From Methanolobus bombayensis (GTDB lineage: Archaea; Halobacteriota; Methanosarcinia; Methanosarcinales; Methanosarcinaceae), in the NCBI RefSeq assembly GCF_017873415.1, contig NZ_JAGGKD010000001.1, positions 339,973 through 403,972 of the forward strand: DNA of 64,000 bases, read 5' to 3'. The position numbers and the translations under genes were made by a program. A model generated the notes under the pieces. It had not been told where the DNA came from, ran no database searches, and saw nothing but the letters and a program-made list of their open reading frames with translations. Below are positions 26,331 to 35,815 of this stretch, in pieces. Every line of letters starts with the position of its first letter. The stretch's first letter is position 1.

Positions 26331-27824
26331 ATGCAAAAGAAAGAACGGATCATTCTGGATGCTTCTCACTATTCTGCAGTCCGGCTGGTTACAAGAATCC
26401 TACTTATCTTACGAGGAATAATTGTAGCTAGATTACTTGGTCCATCTCTTTTTGGTATTTGGAACATACTGCTAGTATTTCTAAGCTATAGTCAGCATTC
26501 CCATCTGGGCTTACGTGAAGCAATGCTTAAGGAAATACCATTCTACAAAGGTAGGATGGAGCCGGAAAGGTCCGAACTGGTTAAAAACACTGTTTATTAT
26601 GAGATGATTTTTATATCCCTTGCAATTAGTGCAAGTCTTCTCTTAGCATCGTTCTTATTGCCTGATACTTATTCTTCAGTATTTATCACTGGTTTAAGGT
26701 TAATTGCGCTGGTAGTTATATTACAACAACTTTACTCTTTTTACTTAGGTCTGTTAGCTGCAAATAGTAATTTTATAGTAATAGGAAAAATAACATTGAT
26801 TTTCACATTTTTGAGTGTTATTACAATATATCCACTCATTTTGATGTATGAATTGAACGGAGCTATTTTTTCAATAACTATCAGTTATGTTATTGCCCTG
26901 ATACTTATCAGGAAAACAAAAAGATATATTTTTCATATGAATATTAGGTTCGATGAAATTGTAAGACTTTTAAAAGTTGGTTTCCCTCTATTATTAATAT
27001 CTTTTATGTATGAGTTGCTTGGAAGTATTGATAAATTGATGATTGCAGGTCTTATCAATGAAACAGAATTAGGATATTATAGTATTGGGGTTGTTATCGC
27101 AAATTTGATATTTTATGTCCCATCAGTTATAGGGTCAGTTATATTTCCAAGTATGATGGAAATACGCGGAGCAACTGATAAGCTAAACCATTTAAAAAAT
27201 TATATAATAGAACCCACATTTGCTCTTTCTTACTTAATGCCTCTTATCATTGGGGTGACGTACCTGATGTTCCCTTTATTTATCAAAGGTATTTTGCCTG
27301 AATATATTCCGGGGGTCAATGCAGCAAAGATCTTAGTCGTACTTATGTTTTTTATGTCTCTGAGCACAATATCAAATAAATTTGCAATAGCAATTGACAA
27401 GCAATCCAGTCTTTTTATGCTTCAGATATTTGCCCTTTTTTTGAATGTAGCTCTAAATTATACTTTTATTATGATAGGATGGGGGATAGAAGGCGTTTCT
27501 TTAGGAACGGGTATTACGTATATTGTTTATGGAAGCATGGTCATAACATACTCCACATCCAAGGTATATAGTAGGCTCACTGATCAGCTCAAGTTCTTTG
27601 CAAAAATTTATCTTCCATTTTTTTATCTTGCTATCTTGCTTTTCTTGATAGAGTATGTTCTTTTAGCAGAAAAAGTAGATATAATTTCAACGATAAGTAA
27701 AACAATATTATTTGTACTGTTTAATATCCCTCTGTTCATATACCTAAATAGAAAAACCAATGTTGTACACAGTTTTATTCGAATATTAAAATCAATAAAA
27801 TGGAACAAACAAAGAAATACTTAG
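26331..27824 (+). CDS. Lipid-linked oligosaccharide flippase (Wzx/MOP family)
   Basis: 497 aa with about 12-14 predicted membrane helices across the whole length. It matches the polysaccharide exporter type: an amphipathic start, ARLLGPSLFGIWNILLVFLS near the N-terminus and the regular pairs of helices. It should flip a lipid-linked glycan to the outer face for AglB. No clear ribosome site precedes the ATG. It is isolated by non-coding gaps on both sides (357 and 496 bp), so it may have its own promoter. Confidence 0.82.
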   Translation: MQKKERIILDASHYSAVRLVTRILLILRGIIVARLLGPSLFGIWNILLVFLSYSQHSHLGLREAMLKEIPFYKGRMEPERSELVKNTVYYEMIFISLAISASLLLASFLLPDTYSSVFITGLRLIALVVILQQLYSFYLGLLAANSNFIVIGKITLIFTFLSVITIYPLILMYELNGAIFSITISYVIALILIRKTKRYIFHMNIRFDEIVRLLKVGFPLLLISFMYELLGSIDKLMIAGLINETELGYYSIGVVIANLIFYVPSVIGSVIFPSMMEIRGATDKLNHLKNYIIEPTFALSYLMPLIIGVTYLMFPLFIKGILPEYIPGVNAAKILVVLMFFMSLSTISNKFAIAIDKQSSLFMLQIFALFLNVALNYTFIMIGWGIEGVSLGTGITYIVYGSMVITYSTSKVYSRLTDQLKFFAKIYLPFFYLAILLFLIEYVLLAEKVDIISTISKTILFVLFNIPLFIYLNRKTNVVHSFIRILKSIKWNKQRNT

Positions 27825-28320
27825 TAATAACTAAAAGTTAATTCTATTGATTCAAGTGGATCTACTAATGGTCATTCCTGAAGCAAGCATCTCCAACTAC
27901 ACTATATGAATAATTGTTACCAAATTCAAGATTTGGATGAACCTTTACATGATATCAGCATGTTAATAAATTGTTTAAACAATACCACAAAAATAATAAA
28001 CCAAAGTCTTTGAAATGTATAAAGGTTATGGTTCAGAATTAATAATATAAGAACAATATCAATCGATACTATGATTCCTCTATAAAAAGCAAAGTGCCAT
28101 AGAAAATTGGAACAAGAACTCTGAAAAGCAGTTCACTACTATAGAAACTTTGTCAAGAGAAGATATGAGAAAGAAGCAAAGGCTAAAAAATACTATAATC
28201 TACCAAAGAAGTTTGATAGTAGCTATTAGTGCACAACAGTAACAAGAATATATCCATCTCTTAATGCCATTATATTATATAATTTGAATCTAATGTAGTA
28301 TCACACTCAATGGAGTACAT
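27825..28320 (+). other. 496-bp AT-rich gap with a possible transposase remnant
   Basis: No intact gene. One plus-strand frame at about 28125-28223 reads AVHYYRNFVKRRYEKEAKAK and then KYYNLPKKFDSSY before a stop. This resembles the C-terminal end of IS-type transposases, but the similarity is only by eye and the stretch is 33 codons long. A TATA-like AT-rich tract at 28270-28285 may serve the following GT2 gene. Confidence 0.3.
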
Positions 28321-29442
28321 ATGAATCTCCCAATTGCCCTCACTTTAAGCGTATCTGCCATCCCTATTACAGTCTATTTCATTTACATAATTGCATCTTT
28401 TATCTCAAAACCACCTTTTACAGAAACTCTAAAGTCCTTACCTAATGTCAGCATTGTAATCCCTGCCTACAACGAAGAACTTGTCATTGAAGAACGTCTC
28501 AAAAACCTTGCAGAATCATATCCAAAAGATAAGATGGAAATCATAGTTTCAAACGACGGTTCAAATGATTCTACGAAAGACATAGCAAAAAAAGCACTTG
28601 ATGATTATGCACTAAATGGAAAAGTTATCACGCATGAAAGAAGTGGTGTAAACAAAGCTATAAACAGGGGCATAGAGCAATCATTTAATGAAATAGTAGT
28701 TATAACAGGTGCAGATGGTCTTTTCGATGAGAATACCATCCCTGATCTTATGGCGGTACTCACAAGTAGCGATGACATTGGTGCTGTTTCAGGTGACATG
28801 ATAACCTATTCAGAAGGTGATACACTGTTCTCCAAGTCCGAAAGTGCCTATCGCTCCATCTATGGAAGGATATGTACATGGGAAAGCAATCTTCATTCCA
28901 CATATTGTTTTAACGGAGCAGTAGTTGCTTTCAAGAAAAAGGCTGCTTCCTCACTTAATACTCGCAGAGGTGCCGATGATGCCAGTATGGCATTGTCTGT
29001 TATACGTAATGGGTATAAATGTAAATATGTTCCATCCGCAAAGTTTTATGAACTCGTTCCTCATGAATTCAGTGAACAACGTCGTCAGAAAATCCGCAGG
29101 GCTACAAGATTACTTGAGGCCACGATTTTTAACAATGATGTTTTTTCTCCAAAATATGGTAAATTTGGTATGATAATTTATCCATTGAGATTTTTGATGT
29201 TTGCTGTAGTTCCGACAACATTTTTCCTGTCGTTGATATTGTGGACTCTAGTACTTGCTTCAATGAACTTGATCTATGGTTTCGCTTTCATAGTTTTCAT
29301 TGTATTTCTTGTCCTGATGGGCAATATTCATACTAATATTGTCTCATCCTTTATTATCTATCAAGGATACCTACTGATAGGCTTGTTCAATATGTTGAGA
29401 GATGTGCACATATGGGAGCCCAATAAAAGAACTAAAATATAA
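28321..29442 (+). CDS. Membrane-bound family 2 glycosyltransferase
   Basis: 373 aa. N-terminal membrane helix (residues 5-27), then a GT-A domain with SIVIPAYNEE, VSNDGSNDST and the GADGLFDEN metal site, an EQRRQKIRRATR region in the place of the QxxRW motif, and a C-terminal cluster of two or three helices. This plan is that of processive or polyprenyl-linked GT2 enzymes. A GGAG ribosome site lies before the ATG. It probably adds a sugar to the lipid-linked glycan. Confidence 0.85.
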   Translation: MNLPIALTLSVSAIPITVYFIYIIASFISKPPFTETLKSLPNVSIVIPAYNEELVIEERLKNLAESYPKDKMEIIVSNDGSNDSTKDIAKKALDDYALNGKVITHERSGVNKAINRGIEQSFNEIVVITGADGLFDENTIPDLMAVLTSSDDIGAVSGDMITYSEGDTLFSKSESAYRSIYGRICTWESNLHSTYCFNGAVVAFKKKAASSLNTRRGADDASMALSVIRNGYKCKYVPSAKFYELVPHEFSEQRRQKIRRATRLLEATIFNNDVFSPKYGKFGMIIYPLRFLMFAVVPTTFFLSLILWTLVLASMNLIYGFAFIVFIVFLVLMGNIHTNIVSSFIIYQGYLLIGLFNMLRDVHIWEPNKRTKI

Positions 29443-29502
29443 AGTGAATATTGTTTTTCTGTATGGTAGTATTTTTATATCTTCCTGATAATAGTATTTC
29501 CA

Positions 29503-30570
29503 ATGTCACAAGTCGCTGTCCGGAAAACCACACCATCTACTGTAATAGAGGACTACAGTAAACTGATGCGTAGCATTGATTATCAGCAATATCTTCCAAA
29601 GGATAAAAAAACAATTATCAAACTTAATTTGTCTTGGTCGCTTTATTTCCCTGCCTGTTCCACAGAACCCTGGCAGCTTGAAGCAATACTAAAAACAATG
29701 AGAGAAGATGGCTATGAAGATATTGTAGCCATGGAAAACAAAACAGTAGTTACCAACCCAATGAAAGGAGCCAGACAGAATAAGTGGATTCCTATTCTTG
29801 AAAAGTATGATGTTGATTTTGTTCCATTGACTGATGTGGAATGGGTGGACTATAAACCTAAATCTGAAATGCTTGCAATGTATAAGGTTTTTCCAGATGG
29901 ATTCAAAATACCAAAACCATTTATTGGAGCTAATGTTCTTCATTTGCCAACCCAGAAAACACACGGACATACAACCATGACCGGAGCACTCAAAAATGCC
30001 TTTGGTGGTCTTCTAAGGGAAAGAAGACACCATTCTCATAAATACATTCATGAGGTACTTGTTGACCTGTTATCCATACAGAAAGAAATTCACACAGGTA
30101 TATTTGCAGTAATGGACGGAACAGTATGTGGTGACGGTGCAGGTCCAAGAACAATGATTCCCGAAATTAAAAATTATATTCTTGCAAGTGGTGATCAGGT
30201 TGCAATTGATGCAGTGAGCGCCAAGATGATGGGCTTTGATCCATTGTCAATTGATCAGATACGGCTTGCAGACGGGAAAAGTCTGGGTGTAGGTGATGTC
30301 AGCAACATAGAAGTAGTTGGTGAAGACATTAGTAATGTCAATTATCATTTCAGCACCGGTGAAAGTCTCGTAATTCAGGGGGATAAATTGTTCAGAAAAG
30401 GCCCTCTAAGTTTTGTAGAGCCCATACTGTTTCACACTCCTCTTTTCAAAGTACCTATAATGGCTTCAGCAGGTTATCATGACTATTTCTGGTATCCACT
30501 TGTCGGAAAAAAACGTGTGAATGAATTTATGAAAACAGAATGGGGACAATTATTCAAGAAGTATGACTAA
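29503..30570 (+). CDS. DUF362 domain protein
   Basis: 355 aa. Recognised as DUF362 from the overall pattern: KLNLSWSLYFPACSTEPWQL at the N-terminus, LPTQKTHGHTTMTGALKN in the middle and DQVAIDAVSAKMMGFDP in the C-terminal half. Unlike many DUF362 proteins it has no attached 4Fe-4S ferredoxin domain. The function of the family is not known. It stands between glycosyltransferases and is followed by a GT39/83-type gene after 14 bp, so it may act in the same glycan pathway. Confidence 0.75.
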   Translation: MSQVAVRKTTPSTVIEDYSKLMRSIDYQQYLPKDKKTIIKLNLSWSLYFPACSTEPWQLEAILKTMREDGYEDIVAMENKTVVTNPMKGARQNKWIPILEKYDVDFVPLTDVEWVDYKPKSEMLAMYKVFPDGFKIPKPFIGANVLHLPTQKTHGHTTMTGALKNAFGGLLRERRHHSHKYIHEVLVDLLSIQKEIHTGIFAVMDGTVCGDGAGPRTMIPEIKNYILASGDQVAIDAVSAKMMGFDPLSIDQIRLADGKSLGVGDVSNIEVVGEDISNVNYHFSTGESLVIQGDKLFRKGPLSFVEPILFHTPLFKVPIMASAGYHDYFWYPLVGKKRVNEFMKTEWGQLFKKYD

Positions 30571-30584
30571 ATCAGGAGATTATT

Positions 30585-32165
30585 ATGTCATCTGATGCTT
30601 ACCCGGAAAAAAACAAGGAAGAAACCAATTCTGTGGTTTCTGAAAAAAAAGGATTCATATCTCATATTTCAAATTCCTTCAGCTCAAAAATTGAATTACA
30701 GATAATATTCGCTATTACATGCTTGGCTGCAGTTTTAAGAATTTACCAGCTTGGGGCAGAATCCCTGTGGCTTGATGAAGTAACCACTTATTTAATATCC
30801 TCAAACACTCTTGCCGGAATTATTGAATCAACATCTGGCGATGTACATCCGCCACTCTACTACATTTTAGTTCACATTTTTCTTGTTGCAGGGAACTCAG
30901 AGTTTGCCTTGAGGTTCCCATCCATGCTGCTTGGGGTTTTCAGTGTTCCGGTTTTGTACTTGTTAGCAACCAGACTTTTCAGTCATAAAGAGGGACTCAT
31001 TAGTTCATTCCTGCTTGCAATTTCACTGATGCATATTTATTATTCTCAGGAAGCAAGGATGTATTCAATGCTTATGTTTTTATCATTGTGTTCTATTTAT
31101 TTCTTCTATCTTGCAGTTGAGGATAACAAAAAGATTTACTGGATCCTATTTTCATTGTTTACTGTATTGAATATTTATACTCACTATTTTGGTTTTTTTA
31201 TTTTTCCAATAGAGATACTTTTTTATATGCTTACAGGTCTGTCTTTTTCCCGGGAGTCCAATATTAAATATCCGATTGCATTGAAGGATGCAGGACAATT
31301 CAGGATTTTTACAATAAATATTCTGACCATTGTTTTACTGATAATTCCTAGGATACAGGTTTTCCTCGAACAGGCTGCATCCAGGGTTGGAGGTGAAGTT
31401 ACATGGGGAATTGGACCATCTTATTTAATTCCAATATTATTTTCACGTTTTACAACTTATTCCTCATCCCCCTCTCTTCTCTTCTTAATACTTTTTGTTG
31501 CAGGGGCAATTGCTGTTATATTGCAAAATAAAAGACAATCTCTGTTACTGGGAATGTGGTTTATTTTGCCTATCCTTGTAAGTTTTTACCTTTCTTCAGT
31601 TATGCCTTTCCAGCCAAGGTATCTGATTTTTATTTTGCCAGCATTTTTAATACTGGTTGCCCGTGGTATTGTTTCAATACCTCTATTGTTCATTTCAGAA
31701 ACTCAGCATTCCGGAAAAAAGAAAAAGGAAATGAAAAAAGAATCTGTGAATAAGCAAATAATTTTAACAATTTTGATTGTACTTTCCCTAGTGCTTACTT
31801 CAGCTGGTTCTTTAGCTGATTATTATTCAACAGCACAGAAAAATGACTGGAAGGAGGTATCAAGAGTAATTGAATCCAATACCCAGCAAGGAGATGTAGT
31901 TGTTGCTCTTCCTTCTTATATATCAAAGCCTTTAAAGCATTATTATGATAACTCCAGTGATGGCACATATGTAAAAACTACTGGATACACTCATGAAGAG
32001 TTGGATTCAATTGTTTCACAAACTGCTCCGAATAAATTATTTTTTGTACTGACTGGTGATATAAATGCCGCAAATCCAGAGGGAACAGCAATATCTTGGC
32101 TGCAGTCCGATGCCCATGTTATATCTGTAGTTGGGGGAGTTTATATACTGACTCCAAATTCCTAA
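30585..32165 (+). CDS. GT39/GT83-type polyprenyl-phosphate sugar transferase, membrane protein
   Basis: 526 aa with about 11-12 membrane helices. The first external loop carries LGAESLWLDEVTT (acidic pair) and GDVHPPLYYILVH, the hallmark of ArnT/PMT-like GT-C enzymes. They use a polyprenyl-phosphate sugar on the outer side of the membrane. It has a hydrophilic N-terminal tail of about 35 residues and an extracytoplasmic C-terminal domain. It probably extends the glycan after it has been flipped. AGGAG lies just before the ATG. Confidence 0.83.
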   Translation: MSSDAYPEKNKEETNSVVSEKKGFISHISNSFSSKIELQIIFAITCLAAVLRIYQLGAESLWLDEVTTYLISSNTLAGIIESTSGDVHPPLYYILVHIFLVAGNSEFALRFPSMLLGVFSVPVLYLLATRLFSHKEGLISSFLLAISLMHIYYSQEARMYSMLMFLSLCSIYFFYLAVEDNKKIYWILFSLFTVLNIYTHYFGFFIFPIEILFYMLTGLSFSRESNIKYPIALKDAGQFRIFTINILTIVLLIIPRIQVFLEQAASRVGGEVTWGIGPSYLIPILFSRFTTYSSSPSLLFLILFVAGAIAVILQNKRQSLLLGMWFILPILVSFYLSSVMPFQPRYLIFILPAFLILVARGIVSIPLLFISETQHSGKKKKEMKKESVNKQIILTILIVLSLVLTSAGSLADYYSTAQKNDWKEVSRVIESNTQQGDVVVALPSYISKPLKHYYDNSSDGTYVKTTGYTHEELDSIVSQTAPNKLFFVLTGDINAANPEGTAISWLQSDAHVISVVGGVYILTPNS

Positions 32166-32283
32166 CTAATCACCTTAAATATTATAATCGACTTACTAAA
32201 TACTTTCCAAGTACCATCAGAGGATTACACACAAAATCTTAAAAATTTAAAAAAAATTGATTTTTAAAAGGATAAAGAGAGTT

Positions 32284-33150
32284 ATGATATCAGCTTTATT
32301 CAGGACCATGCGTCCTAAACAGTGGTACAAAAATCTGGTTGTTTTTGTTGCAATTGTTTTTTCAGGTAATCTTGGAAACTTTGATGCATGGTCTGCTTCT
32401 TTGATTACATTTTTTGTATTCTGTCTCATTTCAAGCAGTGTTTACGTCATCAATGATATAGTAGACGCTGAAAAAGACAAACAGCATCCTGTCAAAAAAA
32501 ATCGTCCGATTGCTTCCGGAGAATTGAAGAGAGGACATGCATTTATTTTTTCAATAATTTTACTTGTCATTTCACTGGGTATATCATTTAACTTTACGCC
32601 ATCATTGAGCATAATTTCTGGAGCATACTTTGTATTATTTTTGCTCTATTCACTTGTACTAAAACAGATTGTAATAGTTGATGTACTGACCATATCCATA
32701 GGATTTGTGATGAGAGCTGCAGCTGGAGCCGTTGCAATAAGCGTTGTATTCTCCCCATGGCTTGTAATCTGCACATTCTTGGTGGCAATGTTTCTGGGAC
32801 TTGGTAAAAGAAGGCATGAAATTTATTTACTTGGTGATAGCGCCACTGCTCATCGTAAGATACTGGATGATTATTCGACAATGATGCTGGAGCAAATGAT
32901 TACCATAATAACTGCATCTTTGGTTGTCTCATATTCCCTGTACACTTTCTTTTCAGGCAGGTACTATATGATGCTTACAATTCCACTTGCTGTTTATGGT
33001 CTTTTCAGGTATCTCTTTTTGATCCATACTTCTGATTTTGGAGGAGAGCCTGAAATGTTGTTCAAAGATGCAGGAATGGTGGGTTGCATATTGATTTGGG
33101 TGATAATGGTACTTTTCATTCTCCATTTCACTCCTGTTTATTCTATATGA
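32284..33150 (+). CDS. UbiA-family polyprenyl-phosphate phosphoribosyltransferase (DPPR synthase-like)
   Basis: About 288 aa, nine predicted helices. The first Asp motif is NDIVDAEKDKQHP with KNRPIASGEL; MRPKQWYKNL at the N-terminus and GKRRHEIYLL later are typical of decaprenyl-phosphate phosphoribosyltransferases. These move 5-phosphoribose from PRPP to a polyprenyl phosphate, giving a precursor of lipid-linked ribose or arabinose. I prefer the ATG at 32284 (MISALFRTM) over the TTG at 32257. It overlaps the next gene by ATGA. Confidence 0.82.
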   Translation: MISALFRTMRPKQWYKNLVVFVAIVFSGNLGNFDAWSASLITFFVFCLISSSVYVINDIVDAEKDKQHPVKKNRPIASGELKRGHAFIFSIILLVISLGISFNFTPSLSIISGAYFVLFLLYSLVLKQIVIVDVLTISIGFVMRAAAGAVAISVVFSPWLVICTFLVAMFLGLGKRRHEIYLLGDSATAHRKILDDYSTMMLEQMITIITASLVVSYSLYTFFSGRYYMMLTIPLAVYGLFRYLFLIHTSDFGGEPEMLFKDAGMVGCILIWVIMVLFILHFTPVYSI

Positions 33151-33860
33151 AAGAAGGGATGATTTTGAGAACACTAAAATTCGATTTGCATACTCATACA
33201 AATAATTCACCAAAATGTGGTTTCCTGACACCTGAAAAGCTGGTCAAAAAAGCTATTTCAAGGAGACTCGACGGCATAGCAGTAACTGATCATGATACCA
33301 TAAAAGGTGCTCTTGAAGCCAGAAAATTTGAGACTGAAAATTTCAAGGTTATTGTGGGATGCGAGTTAATGACCACAAAAGGCGAAATAATAGGTTTGTT
33401 CTTGAATGAGGAAATAAAGTCAAGAGATCCCTTTGAAGCCATAAGTGAAATACATAAGCAAGGTGGTATTGTAGTAGTTCCTCACCCATTCGATAAATTT
33501 CGTTCATCAAGATTTAATAATGTGGACAGTATTGTGCATCTTTTAGATGGGATTGAAGTTTTGAATTCCAGATGCTTAAAGAATGAAAGTAATGAGGATG
33601 CAAGGAAATATGCGTTGAAGAAACAAAAAGACTATAATCTGGTAATGCTTGCAGGAAGCGATGCTCACTTTTCAAATGAAGTAGGACATGCATACAATGA
33701 AATAAATGTTGACAATGAGGCTTATGATAAAGATCCTATGCAGGCCCTTAAGGTATCAATCCTGGCCGGGAACGTGGATGTCTCTGGCAGAAAATCATCA
33801 TTGATTAATCATGCAGGAACTAAATTGCTGAAATGGAAAAAACGCTATGTCAGTTATTGA
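33147..33860 (+). CDS. PHP-domain phosphoesterase
   Basis: About 237 aa. Metal-binding PHP motifs are present: FDLHTHTNNS, AVTDHDTIKG, VIVGCEL, VVVPHPF and LAGSDAH. The ATG at 33147 overlaps the stop of the UbiA-type gene, so the two are coupled; an ATG at 33159 is an alternative start. Because the neighbour would make a phosphoribosyl lipid, removal of the 5-phosphate is an attractive role, as a phosphatase is needed at that step in the mycobacterial pathway, but this is inference only. Confidence 0.8.
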   Translation: MKEGMILRTLKFDLHTHTNNSPKCGFLTPEKLVKKAISRRLDGIAVTDHDTIKGALEARKFETENFKVIVGCELMTTKGEIIGLFLNEEIKSRDPFEAISEIHKQGGIVVVPHPFDKFRSSRFNNVDSIVHLLDGIEVLNSRCLKNESNEDARKYALKKQKDYNLVMLAGSDAHFSNEVGHAYNEINVDNEAYDKDPMQALKVSILAGNVDVSGRKSSLINHAGTKLLKWKKRYVSY

Positions 33861-34818
33861 AAAACTCAGGACAAAGATTCTGTTATCAGCTCTTTTTGCT
33901 GTAGTTGTATTTGCCCTTATTTCGATATATGCAGATCTTAACAAGATAACTGCTGAGCTAATTGCTTTTGAGTGGAAATACATTCCATTGATTCTTTTAC
34001 TCACAGTTCTTAATTATCTCTTAAGATATTACAAGTGGGATTACTATCTCTCAATTCTGGATATCCATGTGAGCAAGATGGATAGTGCTATTGTCTTTTT
34101 CAGCGGGCTTACAATGTCTGTAACTCCCGGGAAACTTGGCGAAGTACTGAAATCCTATCTTCTTAAACAGTTGGATAATATCAGCATGAGCAGGACAGCT
34201 CCAATTGTTTTTGCTGAGCGCCTGACAGATGTGGTGGGTCTTATAATACTGGCATCTACCGGATCAGTTTTGTTTGATAATGGCAAAATCGTCCTTGTTA
34301 TGATTCTTTCTTTCATTGCTATTATTCTGATCATAATTCAGTCCAGATCATTATCACACAGTCTCATAAAATTCGGGGAAAAAATGCCACTAGTTTCTGG
34401 TTTTGCACATCATTTATACGCCAGCTATGAAAGTGCTTATTCTTTGCTTGAAATGAAGCCATTTTTCATTTCAATTTTAATAAGTATACTATCCTGGTCA
34501 TTCGAATGTATTGCCATGTGGTATGTGCTGAAAGGCTTTGGTATTGACACAAGTCTTGTTTTTGCAACTTTTGCTTTTGCCTTCTCTTCCATGGCAGGAG
34601 CCGTATCTATGCTTCCTGGTGGACTTGGTGTAGCAGAGGGGAGTATTGTGGGAATTCTCCAGAGTGCAGGTATTTCTAAAGCAATAGCGGCAGGTGCGGC
34701 TTTGTTGATAAGATTCGGAACCCTGTGGTTTGGGGTTTTTGTCGGGGCACTCACCCTTGCATTAAACAGGAAGAAGTTTGAAAACAGGGATGATGCTGAT
34801 TTGCCAGAACTTGAATAG
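33847..34818 (+). CDS. Flippase-like membrane protein (LPG synthase TM / AglD-like C-terminal domain)
   Basis: 323 aa, about 8 helices. It matches the UPF0104/lysylphosphatidylglycerol-synthase TM region: YLLRYYKWDYYL, GLTMSVTPGKLGEVLKSYLL and LPGGLGVAEGS. Related domains occur at the end of haloarchaeal AglD and in many glycan loci; the exact activity is unknown. It overlaps the PHP gene by 14 bp and is the last gene of the island on this strand. Confidence 0.82.
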   Translation: MSVIEKLRTKILLSALFAVVVFALISIYADLNKITAELIAFEWKYIPLILLLTVLNYLLRYYKWDYYLSILDIHVSKMDSAIVFFSGLTMSVTPGKLGEVLKSYLLKQLDNISMSRTAPIVFAERLTDVVGLIILASTGSVLFDNGKIVLVMILSFIAIILIIIQSRSLSHSLIKFGEKMPLVSGFAHHLYASYESAYSLLEMKPFFISILISILSWSFECIAMWYVLKGFGIDTSLVFATFAFAFSSMAGAVSMLPGGLGVAEGSIVGILQSAGISKAIAAGAALLIRFGTLWFGVFVGALTLALNRKKFENRDDADLPELE

Positions 34819-34966
34819 ATATGAGTAAATATAAATTGCATTTACAGGCCTTAGTTTATTATTATAAGTATTACAGACCCTTATCTCAATTCTTAAGTAC
34901 TATTACTCTAATCATACCCTCACATTCACCATCAATTTTCCATTCAAATTTCCAAAATGTGATTCC

Positions 34967-35815
34967 ATGTCATATCAAATCATAGAGAAAAAAGAGATTG
35001 CACCCTCTGTGCATCTTATGAAAATCCAGGCATCTGACGTTGCCAGAGCCGCAAAGGCAGGACAATTCATTATTTTACGTATTGACGAGACCAGTGAAAG
35101 AGTACCTCTCACGATTGCAGATTTTGATCCAGAAGAAGGTACTGTCACCATAATCTTCCAGGAAATGGGCAAGACTACAAAACAGCTTGCTAAAATGAGT
35201 TCCTCTGATGGGCTTCAGGACTTTGTGGGTCCGCTGGGCACACCTGCAGATGTCAGGGAACTGGGTACTGTTATTCTTGTAGGTGGCGGCGTGGGTATTG
35301 CTCCTGTATACCCTCAGGTTAAGGCTTACCGTGAAGCTGGCAACAAGGTAATCTCCATTATCGGTGCAAGAAACGAAAGTCTCCTTATCCTTGAAGATGA
35401 AATGGAGGCTGCAAGTGACGAGTTCCACGTTGCAACAGATGATGGTTCAAAAGGTCATCATGGATTTGTAACCGATGTAGTCAAGGAAATCCTTGACAGT
35501 GGCGAGAAGGTTGCAAGGATCGTTGTAATCGGTCCTCCTATTCTGATGAAAGTGGCAGCAGGTATGACTGAGCCATATGGTGTTGAGACCATAGTAAGTC
35601 TGAACCCTATAATGATAGATGGAACCGGCATGTGTGGCGGATGCAGGGTCTCTGTTGGCGGCGAGACAAAATTCGCCTGTGTGGATGGTCCTGAATTTGA
35701 TGCTCATAAAGTTGACTTTAATCTGCTCATGAACCGTCTTGCACTTTACAGGGATGAAGAATCAAAATGTCAGGAAAATCACGATCACAAATGCACCTGC
35801 AGAGGTGAAAACTGA
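34967..35815 (+). CDS. Ferredoxin:NAD(P) oxidoreductase-type FAD/NAD-binding subunit (NfnA/SudB-like)
   Basis: 282 aa. FAD-binding region near residues 45-60 (RVPLTIADFD), an NAD-binding GGGVGIAPVYPQVK motif (about residues 106-119) and a 2Fe-2S-type Cys group GTGMCGGCRV with FACVDGP. The tail ESKCQENHDHKCTCRGEN adds extra Cys and His residues that are not part of the standard domain. It overlaps the following glutamate-synthase-like gene by 1 bp, the usual pairing of NfnA/NfnB and SudB/SudA. Confidence 0.87.
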   Translation: MSYQIIEKKEIAPSVHLMKIQASDVARAAKAGQFIILRIDETSERVPLTIADFDPEEGTVTIIFQEMGKTTKQLAKMSSSDGLQDFVGPLGTPADVRELGTVILVGGGVGIAPVYPQVKAYREAGNKVISIIGARNESLLILEDEMEAASDEFHVATDDGSKGHHGFVTDVVKEILDSGEKVARIVVIGPPILMKVAAGMTEPYGVETIVSLNPIMIDGTGMCGGCRVSVGGETKFACVDGPEFDAHKVDFNLLMNRLALYRDEESKCQENHDHKCTCRGEN

